From Streptomyces fragilis (GTDB lineage Bacteria > Actinomycetota > Actinomycetes > Streptomycetales > Streptomycetaceae): a DNA stretch of 64,000 nucleotides. The stretch spans positions 248,001-312,000 of the forward strand of contig NZ_BEVZ01000002.1 in assembly GCF_003112515.1 (NCBI RefSeq), written 5' to 3'. This document shows positions 32,071-41,360 of this stretch, piece after piece. How positions within the stretch are numbered: the first letter of the stretch is position 1; every line of letters begins with the position of its first letter. The notes under the pieces are model-generated. The model worked only from the letters and a program-made list of their open reading frames with translations. It made no database searches and had not been told where the DNA came from. A program made the position numbers and the translations under genes.

Positions 32071-34557
32071 GTGAGCACTCCCGACAACTCCGCGCACCCC
32101 GTGCGGGCGGACGAACTCGTCGCCGGGGAGGGGTCGCGCGTACCCGCTGCCAGGACGGGGCACGACACGCAGCACGTCGCCGGTCCGGACGCCGAGGGCG
32201 GGGGCATGGGCCGGCTCGCCGCCACGGTGGCGCGGCTGCGCGACGAGATCCGCGCCGCGCAGGCCGCGGCCGACGGCCGGGCGCTGATCGAGCTCGCCAA
32301 GGGCGTCCTGATCGAGCGGCTGGGCTGCGGGCCGACCGCGGCCGGCCGTCAGCTGGCGGCCCTCGCCGAGGAGTCGGGGCTCTCCCAGCTGGAGCTGGCG
32401 GCGGACATCGTCAACCAGGCGGCCCGCGACCACGTCACCGAGGTCGCCGCCGACTTCGTCCGCCGCGCCACCGGCCAGGACGACGAGGCGGACCAGGACG
32501 TCCTCGAGGCCGAGGACGCCGCCGCGGTCGCGGTCCGGCTGCGCACCGCCGAGAGCGGCGCGGCGGCCGCCGGGGACACCCAGGCCGTCGCCGAGTCGCT
32601 GCTGGAGCACGCGCTGACCCCGCTGGGCGCCACCGCGGTGGCCGTCTGGGCGGCCGGCGCCGACGCCTCGCTCTCCCTGGTCGGTCACGCCGGCTTCGCC
32701 GCGGACGAGGCGGGCCGGTGGCGCTACGTCCCTCCGGGCGTCTGCACGCTGGCCCGGCAGGCGCTCACCGAACGCGACACCGTGTGCGCCGAGAAGCAGC
32801 CCTCCTCCGCGCTGCCCTCCATCGGCTGGTCCCACAACCCGCGCGGCGGGCGGATCGCCGTGCCCGCCGGCACCGGGGGCCGGGTCCACGGCATCCTGGA
32901 GATCTGCTGGCCCGAGCCGCTCGGTCCGCAGCCCCCGCAGATCATGCGGCAGGTCGAGGCGCTGGCCGAACTGTGCGCCCACACCCTCGAGGGCGGCCCG
33001 GGCTCCGTCGCCACCCCCGCGCCCGACACCTGGCAGACGCCGCAGGACCTGACCGAGTTGGTCGACCTCGCCGAGGGCCTCTACGACCCGGCACTGGTCC
33101 TCACCCCGCACCTGTGGCCGGACGGCCGGCTCGCCGACTTCCGCATCCACCACGTCAACAGCCGGTTCACCGACCCGGCGGGCCGGCCCCGCAACGCGGT
33201 CGGCGGCACCCTGCTGCTCGAGTCGTACCCGCTCGCCATGGGGGAGAGCGGCCTCTTCGAGAAGATCGAGCGGGTCTACGCGACCGGCGAGGCGTTCCGC
33301 TCGCGGCGGATGACGCTGACCACCCTGGTCGACCAGGTGCCGCTGGACACCATCGTCGACGTCAGCGTCAGCCGGCACGGCAACAGCGTGCTGCTGATCT
33401 GGCGCGTCGAGGACGACACCGCGCGGCTGGCCAACCTGCTCCAGCACGCCCAGCGGCTCGGCCGGATCGGCGGCTTCGAGGAGAACGTCCTCAGCGGCGA
33501 GATCGTCTGGAACGACCAGCTCTTCGACCTCTACGGCCTGCCGCACACCTCCCGCCCGGTGCCGCTGGAGGAGATGGCGGCGCACGCCCACCCCGACGAC
33601 GCCGTGTCCATCGGGCGCTTCGTCCGCGCCGTGCTGCACCACCGCAGGCCCGCCTCGGCCGCCTTCCGCCTGCAGCGGCCGGACGGCATCACCCGGCACA
33701 TCCGGGTGGTCGCCGAGCCCGTCCTCGACGAGGACAACCGGCTGCGCTCGGTGCGCGGCGCCTACCAGGACATCTCGGCGCAGCACTGGACCGAGGTCGC
33801 GCTGGCCGCCACCCGCGACCAGCTCGCCCACACCGAGCAGCAGGCCGCCGAACGCAACCGGCTCACCCTGCAGCTCCAGCACGCGATCATGCCGCCCAGC
33901 CACTCCGGCATGGACAGCCCCGGCCTGCAGGTCGCGGTCCGCTACCGGCCGGCCGAGTCGGAGTCGATGGTCGGCGGCGACTGGTACGACGTGGTGGTGC
34001 TGCCCTCCAAGCAGGTCATGCTGTGCGTCGGCGACGTCGCCGGCCACGGCATCGAGGCCGCCACCAGCATGGTCGTGCTGCGCAACGCCATGCGCGGGCT
34101 CGCGGTCACCGGCGCCGGTCCCGGCCAGCTGCTGGCCTGGCTGAACATCGTCGCGCACTACCTCACCGAGCACGTCACGGCGACCGCCGTCTGCGGCCTG
34201 TACGACCCGGAGACCCGCACGCTGCGCTGGGCCCGCGCCGGGCACCTGCCGCCGGTCCTGATCCGCGGCGAGCAGGCCTCCCCGCTGCAGCCGGCCGGCG
34301 GCATCCTGCTGGGCGCCCTCTCCGAGGCGACCTACGAGGAGGCGGAGCTCCAGCTGGACGTCGGTGACACGCTGCTGATGTACACCGACGGCCTGGTCGA
34401 GCGCCGCGACGAGTCGGTCCAGGACTCGCTGACCCGGCTGCTGACCAACGCCCGCAAGCCCAACCTCAACCTGGAACAGCGGCTGGACGGACTGCTGACC
34501 CACAGCAAGTCCGACACCGACGACGACACCTGCATCATCGGCATCCGGGTCGTCTGA
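32071..34557 (+). CDS. ANTAR-GAF-PAS-PP2C (SpoIIE-type) phosphatase
   Basis: An 828-residue multidomain phosphatase. Near residues 65-125 lies an ANTAR-like segment (ALIELAKGVLIERLGCGPTA, ESGLSQLELAADIV), the RNA-binding antiterminator fold. A GAF-like region follows at about 165-310 and a PAS region at about 450-580 (RLGRIGGFEENVLSGEIVWN, then the PAS-associated AYQDISAQHWTEV). The PP2C domain closes the chain (ESMVGGDWYDVVVLPSKQVM, VGDVAGHGIEAATSM, LMYTDGLVERRDESV, DDDTCIIGIRVV). GTG 32071 follows a GAGGAG sequence. It lies 100 bp after the HAMP kinase gene and is probably part of the same signalling unit. Confidence 0.88.
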   Translation: MSTPDNSAHPVRADELVAGEGSRVPAARTGHDTQHVAGPDAEGGGMGRLAATVARLRDEIRAAQAAADGRALIELAKGVLIERLGCGPTAAGRQLAALAEESGLSQLELAADIVNQAARDHVTEVAADFVRRATGQDDEADQDVLEAEDAAAVAVRLRTAESGAAAAGDTQAVAESLLEHALTPLGATAVAVWAAGADASLSLVGHAGFAADEAGRWRYVPPGVCTLARQALTERDTVCAEKQPSSALPSIGWSHNPRGGRIAVPAGTGGRVHGILEICWPEPLGPQPPQIMRQVEALAELCAHTLEGGPGSVATPAPDTWQTPQDLTELVDLAEGLYDPALVLTPHLWPDGRLADFRIHHVNSRFTDPAGRPRNAVGGTLLLESYPLAMGESGLFEKIERVYATGEAFRSRRMTLTTLVDQVPLDTIVDVSVSRHGNSVLLIWRVEDDTARLANLLQHAQRLGRIGGFEENVLSGEIVWNDQLFDLYGLPHTSRPVPLEEMAAHAHPDDAVSIGRFVRAVLHHRRPASAAFRLQRPDGITRHIRVVAEPVLDEDNRLRSVRGAYQDISAQHWTEVALAATRDQLAHTEQQAAERNRLTLQLQHAIMPPSHSGMDSPGLQVAVRYRPAESESMVGGDWYDVVVLPSKQVMLCVGDVAGHGIEAATSMVVLRNAMRGLAVTGAGPGQLLAWLNIVAHYLTEHVTATAVCGLYDPETRTLRWARAGHLPPVLIRGEQASPLQPAGGILLGALSEATYEEAELQLDVGDTLLMYTDGLVERRDESVQDSLTRLLTNARKPNLNLEQRLDGLLTHSKSDTDDDTCIIGIRVV

Positions 34558-34579
34558 CCGCCCGGGCCGCCCGGCCGCC

Positions 34580-34597
34580 GGACCCCGCGCGGGGGCC
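34580..34597. terminator. hairpin between convergent phosphatase and ctaD-linked genes
   Basis: The CCCCGCGCGGGG palindrome (34583-34594), extended by GG/CC across one mismatch, lies in the 52-bp gap between two convergent genes. There is no U-tract. The call rests on position and stem stability. Confidence 0.4.
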
Positions 34598-34609
34598 CGG
34601 CGCCCGTCG

Positions 34610-34972
34610 TCAGCGCGCCGCCATCGACGCCAGGGCGGTGAGCCCCGCCGCGCAGGCCACGGTGGCGCAGGCGGCCCCCGCGTGGCGGCGCAGCAGGGTG
34701 CGCCGCAGGTCCTCGTAGCGTGCCTCGTACTCCTCGCGCAGCCGCTCGGCGCGCTCGGCGGTGTCCTTCAGCAGACGCCGGGTCAGGCCGATGCGCAGCA
34801 GCACGTACTGCCGTGCCACCTCCTCCGCCTGCGCCCCGGTCAGCCACGGCAGGCGGGCGCACAGGGTCTCGGCCTCCTCGCGCGCGCTCTCGCGGTGGGC
34901 GTGGGCGATCAGGTAGCCCTCCATCTCGACGGCCGGCGAGATCTCGCCGCCGCCCTGCTGCGCGGGGGTCAC
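34610..34972 (-). CDS. small coiled-coil, C-terminally membrane-anchored protein coupled to ctaD
   Basis: A 120-residue protein whose GTG start (34972) overlaps the ctaD stop as GTGA. The body is strongly helical and charged ([40 protein letters not shown]) and ends in one hydrophobic segment ([20 protein letters not shown]) suitable for membrane insertion. I do not recognise the family. Strict coupling suggests an accessory of this oxidase subunit, but no motif supports a specific role. Confidence 0.65.
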   Translation of the reverse strand: MTPAQQGGGEISPAVEMEGYLIAHAHRESAREEAETLCARLPWLTGAQAEEVARQYVLLRIGLTRRLLKDTAERAERLREEYEARYEDLRRTLLRRHAGAACATVACAAGLTALASMAAR

Positions 34973-36684
34973 GTCCTCGACCCCCGGTGGCTCGCCGCGT
35001 CCAGGACGTCCCTCTTGCCGTCGTTCTCGTCCTCGTCGAAGGCGGCCAGGTCCGGGTGGTGCAGGTCGAACGCCGGCGACTCGGAGCGGATGCGGGGCAG
35101 GGTCTCGAAGTTGTGGCGCGGCGGCGGGCAGGAGGTGGCCCACTCCAGCGAGCGGCCGAAGCCCCACGGGTCGTCCACCGTGATCCGCCGCCCGTACCTG
35201 GCCGTCTTCCAGACGTTGTAGAGGAACGGCAGCGTCGACAGGCCGAGCAGGAACGCGGCGATCGAGGAGACCGTGTTGAGGGCGGTGAAGCCGTCGGCGG
35301 CCAGGTAGTCGGCGTAGCGACGGGGCATGCCCTCCGCGCCCAGCCAGTGCTGCACCAGGAAGGTGCCGTGGAAGCCCACGAACAGCGTCCAGAAGTGCAC
35401 CTTCTCCAGCCGCTGGTCCAGCATGGTGCCGGTCATCTTCGGCCACCAGAAGCTGAAGCCGCCGAACATCGCGAACACCACGGTGCCGAACACCACGTAG
35501 TGGAAGTGCGCCACCACGAAGTAGGAGTCGGTGACGTGCCAGTCCAGCGGCGGCGAGCCCAGGATCACGCCGGTGAGGCCACCGAAGAGGAAGGTGACCA
35601 GGAAGCCCACCGCCCACAGCATCGGCGGCTCGAACGACAGGGAGCCCTTCCACATGGTGCCGATCCAGTTGAAGAACTTCACCCCGGTGGGCACGGCGAT
35701 CAGGAAGGTCATGAAGGAGAAGAACGGCAGCAGCACACCGCCGGTGGCGAACATGTGGTGCGCCCACACCGCGACCGACAGGCCGGTGATGGCGATGGTC
35801 GCCCCGACCAGACCCATGTAGCCGAAGATCGGCTTGCGGGCGAAGACCGGGATGATCTCGCTGATCACCCCGAAGAACGGCAGCGCGATGATGTACACCT
35901 CGGGATGGCCGAAGAACCAGAACAGGTGCTGCCACAGCAGCGCCCCGCCGTTCGCCGCCTCGAAGACGTGGGCGCCGAACTTGCGGTCCGCCTCCAGCAC
36001 GAACAGGGCGGCGGCCAGGACCGGGAAGGCCAGCAGCACCAGCACCGAGGTGAGCAGCACGTTCCAGGTGAAGATCGGCATCCGGAACATGGTCATGCCG
36101 GGGGCCCGCAGGCACAGGATCGTGGTGATGAAGTTGACCGCGCCCAGGATGGTGCCGAAGCCGGACAGCGCCAGCCCCATGATCCACAGGTCGCCGCCGA
36201 GGTAGCCGGTGCGCCGGATGCCGCTGAGCGGCGTGTACGCCGTCCAGCCGAAGTCCGCGGTGCCCTGCGGCGTGAGGAAGCTGCTGAGCACGATCAGGCT
36301 GCCGAAGAGGAACAGCCAGAAGGAGAACGCGTTCAGCCGCGGGAAGGCGACGTCGGGGGAACCGATCTGCAGCGGCATGATCGCGTTGGCGAAACCGGCG
36401 AAGGTGGGCGTCGCGAAGAGCAGCAGCATCATCGTGCCGTGCGTGGTGAACGACTGGTTGTACTGCTCGTTGGAGATCAGCTGCAGGCCCGGCCGGGCCA
36501 GCTCGGCCCGCATCAGCAGCGCCAGCAGGCCGGCCAGCAGGAAGAAGACGAACGAGCTGATCAGGTAGAGATGACCGATCTTCTTGTGGTCGGTCGTCGT
36601 CAGCCAGGAGACCACCACGCGGCCCGCCCTGCGGCGGCCCGCCACGGGTACCGGGGCAACAGGTTCTTCGGTGTGGGACGCCAT
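34969..36684 (-). CDS. ctaD: cytochrome c oxidase subunit I, orphan copy
   Basis: A 571-residue, twelve-helix heme-copper oxidase subunit. All key residues are visible: the heme a ligand in [10 protein letters not shown], the cross-linked His-Tyr of [15 protein letters not shown], the CuB pair WAHHMFATG, and the [11 protein letters not shown] heme ligands. The oxidase signature WWPKMTG is also present. ATG 36684 has GAGGAG at 4 nt. No subunit II, III or IV genes and no bc1 genes adjoin it, unlike the main streptomycete cta-qcr cluster. It is therefore probably a second, condition-specific subunit I. Confidence 0.93.
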   Translation of the reverse strand: MASHTEEPVAPVPVAGRRRAGRVVVSWLTTTDHKKIGHLYLISSFVFFLLAGLLALLMRAELARPGLQLISNEQYNQSFTTHGTMMLLLFATPTFAGFANAIMPLQIGSPDVAFPRLNAFSFWLFLFGSLIVLSSFLTPQGTADFGWTAYTPLSGIRRTGYLGGDLWIMGLALSGFGTILGAVNFITTILCLRAPGMTMFRMPIFTWNVLLTSVLVLLAFPVLAAALFVLEADRKFGAHVFEAANGGALLWQHLFWFFGHPEVYIIALPFFGVISEIIPVFARKPIFGYMGLVGATIAITGLSVAVWAHHMFATGGVLLPFFSFMTFLIAVPTGVKFFNWIGTMWKGSLSFEPPMLWAVGFLVTFLFGGLTGVILGSPPLDWHVTDSYFVVAHFHYVVFGTVVFAMFGGFSFWWPKMTGTMLDQRLEKVHFWTLFVGFHGTFLVQHWLGAEGMPRRYADYLAADGFTALNTVSSIAAFLLGLSTLPFLYNVWKTARYGRRITVDDPWGFGRSLEWATSCPPPRHNFETLPRIRSESPAFDLHHPDLAAFDEDENDGKRDVLDAASHRGSRT

Positions 36685-36979
36685 CGGTCTCCTCGGTCGG
36701 TGGCGTGCGGCGCGCTCGACGCGCTCGACGCCTGGGCACGGGTGGACGAGCCCGGCGGCGCCGAGGACGTCGTCGCCCTGCCGTGGTGGCCGCGGCGTCA
36801 CCGGTCCAGCGGAAGATAGCCGCGCCGGCGGGGCGTCACCGCGCGTCGCCTCCGGGTCCCAGGGCCGAACGGGGGCATGAAACACCCGTGAGGGTGAGGG
36901 GAGACCGTGGCCGGTGACGGCCCTGCACGCGGGCGCCCCGGCCCGTGCGGTCCGCCGCCGGGCCGCGGGACGGGACAGG

Positions 36980-37636
36980 TCAGCGGGCGGCCACCGTCAC
37001 ACCCAGGGCCTGCGCGAAGGCCGGGGCGAGGTCGAGGAGTTGAGCCTGGTCGATGGTGGCGCCGCGCAGCGCCTCCACACCGTCGGCGATGCCCAGCGAC
37101 GCCGCGCCGCGCAGGTCCACCCCGCGCATGCGGGCGCGGCGCAGCCGGACCCCGTCGAGGACGGTTCCGGGGAAGGACACGTCGGTCAGCGTCGCCTCGC
37201 CGAAGTCCACGTCGCGCAGCAGGCAGTCCTCGAACCGGACCTCGCGCAGCGCCGCGGAACGCCAGTTGACCGAGTCCAGCTTGCAGTGCGAGAAGGTCAC
37301 CCGGCGCAGGGTCGTGCCGAACGCCTGCACCCCGGCCAGCATGCCGGACAGCACCGAGACGTCCATCCACGAGGACTCGGCCAGGTCGGTGCCCACCCAG
37401 CGCACCGTGTGGCACCACACGTCGTCGAACCGCGCCCGCCGCATCCGCCCGCCCTCGAACGCCACCGACGTGAAGGCGCACTCGACGAACCGCGCACCGC
37501 CCGCCCGGGGTTCCGGGAACTCCCGGTCGTCGGCGTGCACGGTGTCGTAGGTCCCTTCCGTCTCCAGCTCGCCGCGCAACGGCTCCAGGTGGCGCGCGTA
37601 GGGAAGTTCGGCGAGCTCACGGGGGACGGCCGGCAC
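36980..37636 (-). CDS. pentapeptide-repeat protein
   Basis: A 218-residue protein with a central run of pentapeptide-type repeats ([60 protein letters not shown]), which fold as a right-handed quadrilateral helix. The start is GTG 37636 and the gene stands alone. Some pentapeptide proteins mimic DNA and protect gyrase, but nothing here points to that. The molecular role is unknown. Confidence 0.8.
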   Translation of the reverse strand: MPAVPRELAELPYARHLEPLRGELETEGTYDTVHADDREFPEPRAGGARFVECAFTSVAFEGGRMRRARFDDVWCHTVRWVGTDLAESSWMDVSVLSGMLAGVQAFGTTLRRVTFSHCKLDSVNWRSAALREVRFEDCLLRDVDFGEATLTDVSFPGTVLDGVRLRRARMRGVDLRGAASLGIADGVEALRGATIDQAQLLDLAPAFAQALGVTVAAR

Positions 37637-37758
37637 GGGGCACCTCGCAGGGGTTCGGGGGAGGGGGGCCGACTCTACCGCCGGCGGGATTGACGGGCGC
37701 GTTCCTGGTCACTCGCAGGGCACGACCGCCCGACTCCTTCTTCACGTGAGGCGCCCGC

Positions 37759-38451
37759 ATGACCGAGCAGTCCGCCCCGACCACCCGGCCGCAGTCCGTC
37801 GCGGACCTCGACACCGCCGAACTCGGCGGCGAGAACAGCATCCTGGCGCGCCAGCGCCGCGACCACGACGAACTCGACCGGATGATGAACGCCTACGAGC
37901 AGGCGGCGACCGACGGCCCGGAGCGCGACGAGCTCTGGAGGTCCATCGTCCAGCTGGTGTTCAGCCACGCCTTCGCCGAGGAGACCGTGCTGTGGCCGCT
38001 GCTGCGGCGGGTGTCCGACGACGGCGAGGCGCTGACCGCGGTGGTCGAGGAGGAACACCAGGCCGTCAACGAGCTGGTCGCCAAGGTCGAGGAGGCGGAC
38101 CCGGCCGACCCCCGCCGCGCGGAGTGGATCGCCGAGGCGTTCGCCCTGATCCGCCAGGACATCCGCGACGAGGAGGACGAACTGCTGCCCCTGCTGCGGG
38201 CCGCCCTCGACGACCGGCGGCTGCGCCAGGTCGGCGCGTCCTGGGACGCGGTCCGGCGCGGCGCGCCCACCAGGCCGCACCCCGGCATCCCCCGGCGCCC
38301 GCCGGGCAACGCCGTGCTCGGCGTCCCGCTCAGCGGCTACGACCGGCTGCGTGACCTCGGCGCCCGCCGCCCGGGCGTCCTCGCCGGGGCGGCCCTCTCG
38401 GTCACCGGCGCGGCCCTGCTGGCGGCGCGGGCCCGGCGGTCGGGGCGCTGA
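37759..38451 (+). CDS. hemerythrin HHE-domain protein with C-terminal hydrophobic tail
   Basis: A 230-residue protein. Residues 30-150 form a four-helix hemerythrin-like domain with likely iron ligands in RRDHDEL, FSHAFAEETVLWPLL and EEEHQAV. The last ligand position reads IRQDIRDEEDELLPLL, where an Asp stands where many family members have His. A basic linker and a C-terminal Ala/Leu-rich hydrophobic segment follow. It may bind oxygen, NO or redox signals. ATG 37759 has no strong ribosome binding site. Confidence 0.82.
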   Translation: MTEQSAPTTRPQSVADLDTAELGGENSILARQRRDHDELDRMMNAYEQAATDGPERDELWRSIVQLVFSHAFAEETVLWPLLRRVSDDGEALTAVVEEEHQAVNELVAKVEEADPADPRRAEWIAEAFALIRQDIRDEEDELLPLLRAALDDRRLRQVGASWDAVRRGAPTRPHPGIPRRPPGNAVLGVPLSGYDRLRDLGARRPGVLAGAALSVTGAALLAARARRSGR

Positions 38452-38472
38452 CCGCCCTGGCCGTTCCCGGCC

Positions 38473-38497
38473 GTTTCGAACCCGTCCGTCCCGGTAC
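38473..38497 (+). promoter_or_regulatory. possible SigB-type promoter
   Basis: GTTT, a 15-bp spacer and CGGTAC fit GNNT-N15-GGGTAC with one mismatch in the -10. The site lies 48 bp before the start codon of the gene at 38545. Confidence 0.4.
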
Positions 38498-38544
38498 CCC
38501 ACCGCTGACAGGACGGACACCGGACGCACTGCCGAGAGGACCGA

Positions 38545-39006
38545 ATGAAGAAGATCATGTGGTTTCCCGTGCTCGCCGCCGGGGCCGTGGCGGTGCGCAA
38601 GGCCCGCAGCAGGAAGGCCGGGGACGGCCGGCCAGGTGACCGGTGGCTGACCGTCACCGTCAACCGGCCGCCCGAGGAGGTGGGGTCGAAGGGTGAACTG
38701 CCGCCCCCGCTGGACGCCTTCGCGACCCGGATCGACGTGGAGATCCGCACCGCGCCCGGCGACCGCGGGACCGAACTGGCGGTGCGCGCCAAGAAGCGGC
38801 CCTCCGCCCTCGCGACGTCCCTGCCGGGGCGGCTGGCCGCCCAGGACCCCCGCCAGGAGCTGCGGGTGGCGCTCCGGGAGGCCAAGTCGCTGCTGGAGAC
38901 CGGCGAGGTGATGCGGCCGGACGCGCCGCCCACCACCCACGACCGGCCGGGCGGCAAGGTCATCGCACTGGCGAGCCGGAGGTCCGGCGGGGAGGGAGTG
39001 CTGTGA
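38545..39006 (+). CDS. conserved hypothetical protein coupled to alcohol dehydrogenase
   Basis: A 153-residue protein starting with a short hydrophobic segment (KIMWFPVLAAGAVAVRKARS). The rest has the block WLTVTVNRPPEEV, then TRIDVEIRTAPGDRGTELAV and the helical RQELRVALREAKSLLETGEV. It resembles small proteins common in actinobacteria, possibly related to the SRPBCC/cyclase group, often found beside a zinc alcohol dehydrogenase. Its stop overlaps the dehydrogenase start as GTGA, so the two are co-expressed. No catalytic motif is evident. Confidence 0.7.
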   Translation: MKKIMWFPVLAAGAVAVRKARSRKAGDGRPGDRWLTVTVNRPPEEVGSKGELPPPLDAFATRIDVEIRTAPGDRGTELAVRAKKRPSALATSLPGRLAAQDPRQELRVALREAKSLLETGEVMRPDAPPTTHDRPGGKVIALASRRSGGEGVL

Positions 39007-40172
39007 AGGCCCTGTGCTGGGAAGGCGTCAACGAGCTGGCCGTCGAACAGGTCCCCGAACCGGAACTGCGCAACGACCAGGACATGATCGTGCGGCTGCT
39101 GGCCGGCACGACCTGCGGGTCCGACCTTCACCTGATCGGCGGCTACATCCCCGCCATGCGGGCCGGCGACGTCATCGGTCACGAGTTCGTCGGCGAGGTG
39201 GTGGAGACCGGGCGCGGGGTCCGGAAGCACAAGCCCGGCGACCGCGTGGTGGTCTGCTCCTTCATCGGCTGCGGGCGGTGCTGGTACTGCGCCAACGACC
39301 TGTGGTCGCTGTGCGACAACACCAACACCAACCCGGGCATCGGCCAGGCACTCTTCGGCTACGAGACGGGCGGCATCTTCGGCTACTCGCACGCCATGGG
39401 CGGACTGCGGGGCAGCCACGCGGAGTACGTCCGCGTCCCCTTCGCCGACCACGGGGCCTTCCCCGTGCCCGAGGACGTCGACGACGTCAGCGCCCTGTTC
39501 GTCTCCGACTCCGTGCCGACGGGGTGGATGGGCGCGGACCTCGGCGGCGTGAAGCCGGGCGACGTCGTCGCCGTCTGGGGCTGCGGGGCGGTCGGGCAGA
39601 TGGCCGCGCGGGCCGCCCTCCTCAAGGGGGCCGAGCGGGTCATCTCCATCGACCGGATCCCCGAACGGCTGGCCATGACGGAGCGGTACATCGGGTCCGA
39701 GACCATCGACTACACCCGCACCGACGTCGCCGCGGAGCTGCGCGAGCGCACCGGCGGGCGCGGGCCGGACGTCTGCATCGAGGCGGTCGGGCAGGAGGCC
39801 CACAGCGACGGCATCGGGCACCTCTACGACAAGGTCAAGCAGCAGCTGCGGCTGCAGACGGACCGGCCGACGGCCGTGCGGCAGGCGATCCACGCCTGCC
39901 GCAAGGGCGGCACGGTGTTCGTCCTGGGCGTCTTCGCGGGGGCCGTCGACAAGTTCCCGCTCGGCGCGATCGTCAACAAGGGCCTGACGTTGCGCGGCGC
40001 GCAGATGCACGGGCAGCGGTACATCCCGATGCTGCTGGAGAAGGTCGCCGCGGGGGAGATCAGCACCGCGCACCTCGCGACGCACACGGTGCCCCTGGAC
40101 GAGGCGCCGCGCGCCTACGACCTCTTCAAGCACAAGGAGGACGGCTGCGTCCGAGCGGTGATCCGCCCCTGA
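39003..40172 (+). CDS. zinc-dependent alcohol dehydrogenase, formaldehyde dehydrogenase-like
   Basis: A 389-residue medium-chain dehydrogenase. It has catalytic zinc residues in TTCGSDLHLIGG and GDVIGHEFVGEV, the four structural zinc cysteines in GCGRCWYCANDLWSLCDN, and a Rossmann motif VAVWGCGAVGQMAARAALL. The insert AVGQEAHSDGIGHLYDKVKQ resembles glutathione-independent formaldehyde dehydrogenases. The true substrate is not known. A strong bidirectional hairpin ends the unit. Confidence 0.88.
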   Translation: MKALCWEGVNELAVEQVPEPELRNDQDMIVRLLAGTTCGSDLHLIGGYIPAMRAGDVIGHEFVGEVVETGRGVRKHKPGDRVVVCSFIGCGRCWYCANDLWSLCDNTNTNPGIGQALFGYETGGIFGYSHAMGGLRGSHAEYVRVPFADHGAFPVPEDVDDVSALFVSDSVPTGWMGADLGGVKPGDVVAVWGCGAVGQMAARAALLKGAERVISIDRIPERLAMTERYIGSETIDYTRTDVAAELRERTGGRGPDVCIEAVGQEAHSDGIGHLYDKVKQQLRLQTDRPTAVRQAIHACRKGGTVFVLGVFAGAVDKFPLGAIVNKGLTLRGAQMHGQRYIPMLLEKVAAGEISTAHLATHTVPLDEAPRAYDLFKHKEDGCVRAVIRP

Positions 40173-40205
40173 CCCCTCCACGCCCCGCCCCCGCACGCCC
40201 CCTCA

Positions 40206-40241
40206 TGACCCGCCGCCCGCATCCCCGCGGGCGGCGGGTCA
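40206..40241. terminator. perfect 15-bp hairpin between convergent genes
   Basis: TGACCCGCCGCCCGC and GCGGGCGGCGGGTCA pair over 15 bp around an ATCCCC loop. It follows the dehydrogenase by 33 bp and its right end includes the stop codon of the convergent B12-binding gene. It should terminate both units. Confidence 0.75.
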
Positions 40242-41360
40242 GGTGGCGGTGGGGCGGGGCCGGAGGCCGGTGGTGAGTGCGGTGCGGCCCGCGGCGAGGA
40301 CGCGGTGGGCGCGCGGGGTGGCGTCGGGGAGGTGCGCGGCGAGCAGGTCCAGGGTGGGGTCGAGGCTCTCCGCGGGGACACCGCGGGTGGTCAGGACGTC
40401 CGCCGTCCAGGAGACGAACGAGGTGAACAGCTCGTCGTCGTCGACGTACAGCGCCGCCGCGAGGTGGTCGACGACGTGCGCCACGTCCTCCGCGGTCCGC
40501 TCGCGCTGCACGTCGTCGTACGCCCGCATCGGCGGGAACCGGTCCTCCAGCGCCGCCAGCGTCTCCCGCACCAGCCGCTGCCTCGCCCGCGTCACCGTCG
40601 AGTACTCCTGGTCCGCCAGGTGCGGCAGGTCGTCGACCGGCCGGTGCGCCGGCCGCGGCAGACTCCCGGCCAGCCCCGACTCCAGCACCTCCGCCGCCCC
40701 CTGCGCGTTCGGCGCCCACCCGTCCGCGCCCAGCGTCCGCGCGTGCCGCCCGTCCGGCCCGAAGGCCCGCCCGCCCGCCAGGACGGGGAAGCCGGCCGCC
40801 TGACAGGCCGCCACCACCCGGTGCGCGGTGGGCAGGTGACGCGGCATCGAACAGGACAGCGCGACCGCCCGCGGCGCCGAGGCGTGCAGGTCGGCGACCA
40901 GATGCGGCGTCGGCACGTGCGCCCCGAGGAAACCGACGTCCCAGCCGCGCCGCCGCAGCACCTCCGCGACCAGCCGGGCCGGCAGGGAGTGCCACTCGCC
41001 GTCCACGCAGGCCACCGTGATCCGCCCGCGGTGCGGGGGCGGCGGCCGGTACGCCGGGTGGTGGGCGAGGGCCGCCATCACCCGCTCGTTGACGGCGGTG
41101 GCGGTGTGCTCCTGGGCCACGGTGATCCGGTTGGCGGCCCACTCCGCGCCGATCCGCTCCTGGACCGGCGCTATCAGCCCCAGCAGCACGTCCTCCACGC
41201 TGACGCCCGCGTCCACGGCGTCCAGCACGACACCGGACGCCGTGTACTCGTCGCCCTGGCGCAGGGCCTCCCAAAGGTCCTCGTGGACCTTCGCGGGGAC
41301 CCGCTCCCACGGGCTGCCGCCGCCGTCCGTGCCGCCGTCCGCGCGGTGCTGTGTCGTCAT
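40239..41360 (-). CDS. cobalamin (B12)-binding sensor-like protein
   Basis: A 373-residue soluble protein in three parts. Residues 25-105 form a helical B12-cap bundle (VSVEDVLLGLIAPVQERIGA, EWAANRITVAQEH). Residues 110-240 form the cobalamin-binding Rossmann domain with the lower-ligand histidine in VACVDGEWHSLPARLVAEVL, then ALSCSMP and PVLAGGRAFG. A helical C-terminal domain follows (TAEDVAHVVDHLAAALYVDD, LFTSFVSWTADVL). The first two parts resemble CarH/LitR photoreceptors, but there is no MerR DNA-binding domain. ATG 41360 overlaps the phosphatase stop as ATGA. It probably feeds a light or cobalamin signal to that phosphatase. Confidence 0.83.
   Translation of the reverse strand: MTTQHRADGGTDGGGSPWERVPAKVHEDLWEALRQGDEYTASGVVLDAVDAGVSVEDVLLGLIAPVQERIGAEWAANRITVAQEHTATAVNERVMAALAHHPAYRPPPPHRGRITVACVDGEWHSLPARLVAEVLRRRGWDVGFLGAHVPTPHLVADLHASAPRAVALSCSMPRHLPTAHRVVAACQAAGFPVLAGGRAFGPDGRHARTLGADGWAPNAQGAAEVLESGLAGSLPRPAHRPVDDLPHLADQEYSTVTRARQRLVRETLAALEDRFPPMRAYDDVQRERTAEDVAHVVDHLAAALYVDDDELFTSFVSWTADVLTTRGVPAESLDPTLDLLAAHLPDATPRAHRVLAAGRTALTTGLRPRPTAT

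Noticed and set aside
27342..32300. A 1652-codon open frame on the minus strand opposite the HAMP kinase
   Set aside because: It is the antisense shadow of the tandem repeats; high GC removes stops. The plus-strand frame has clear HAMP, GAF, kinase and receiver motifs and this one has none.
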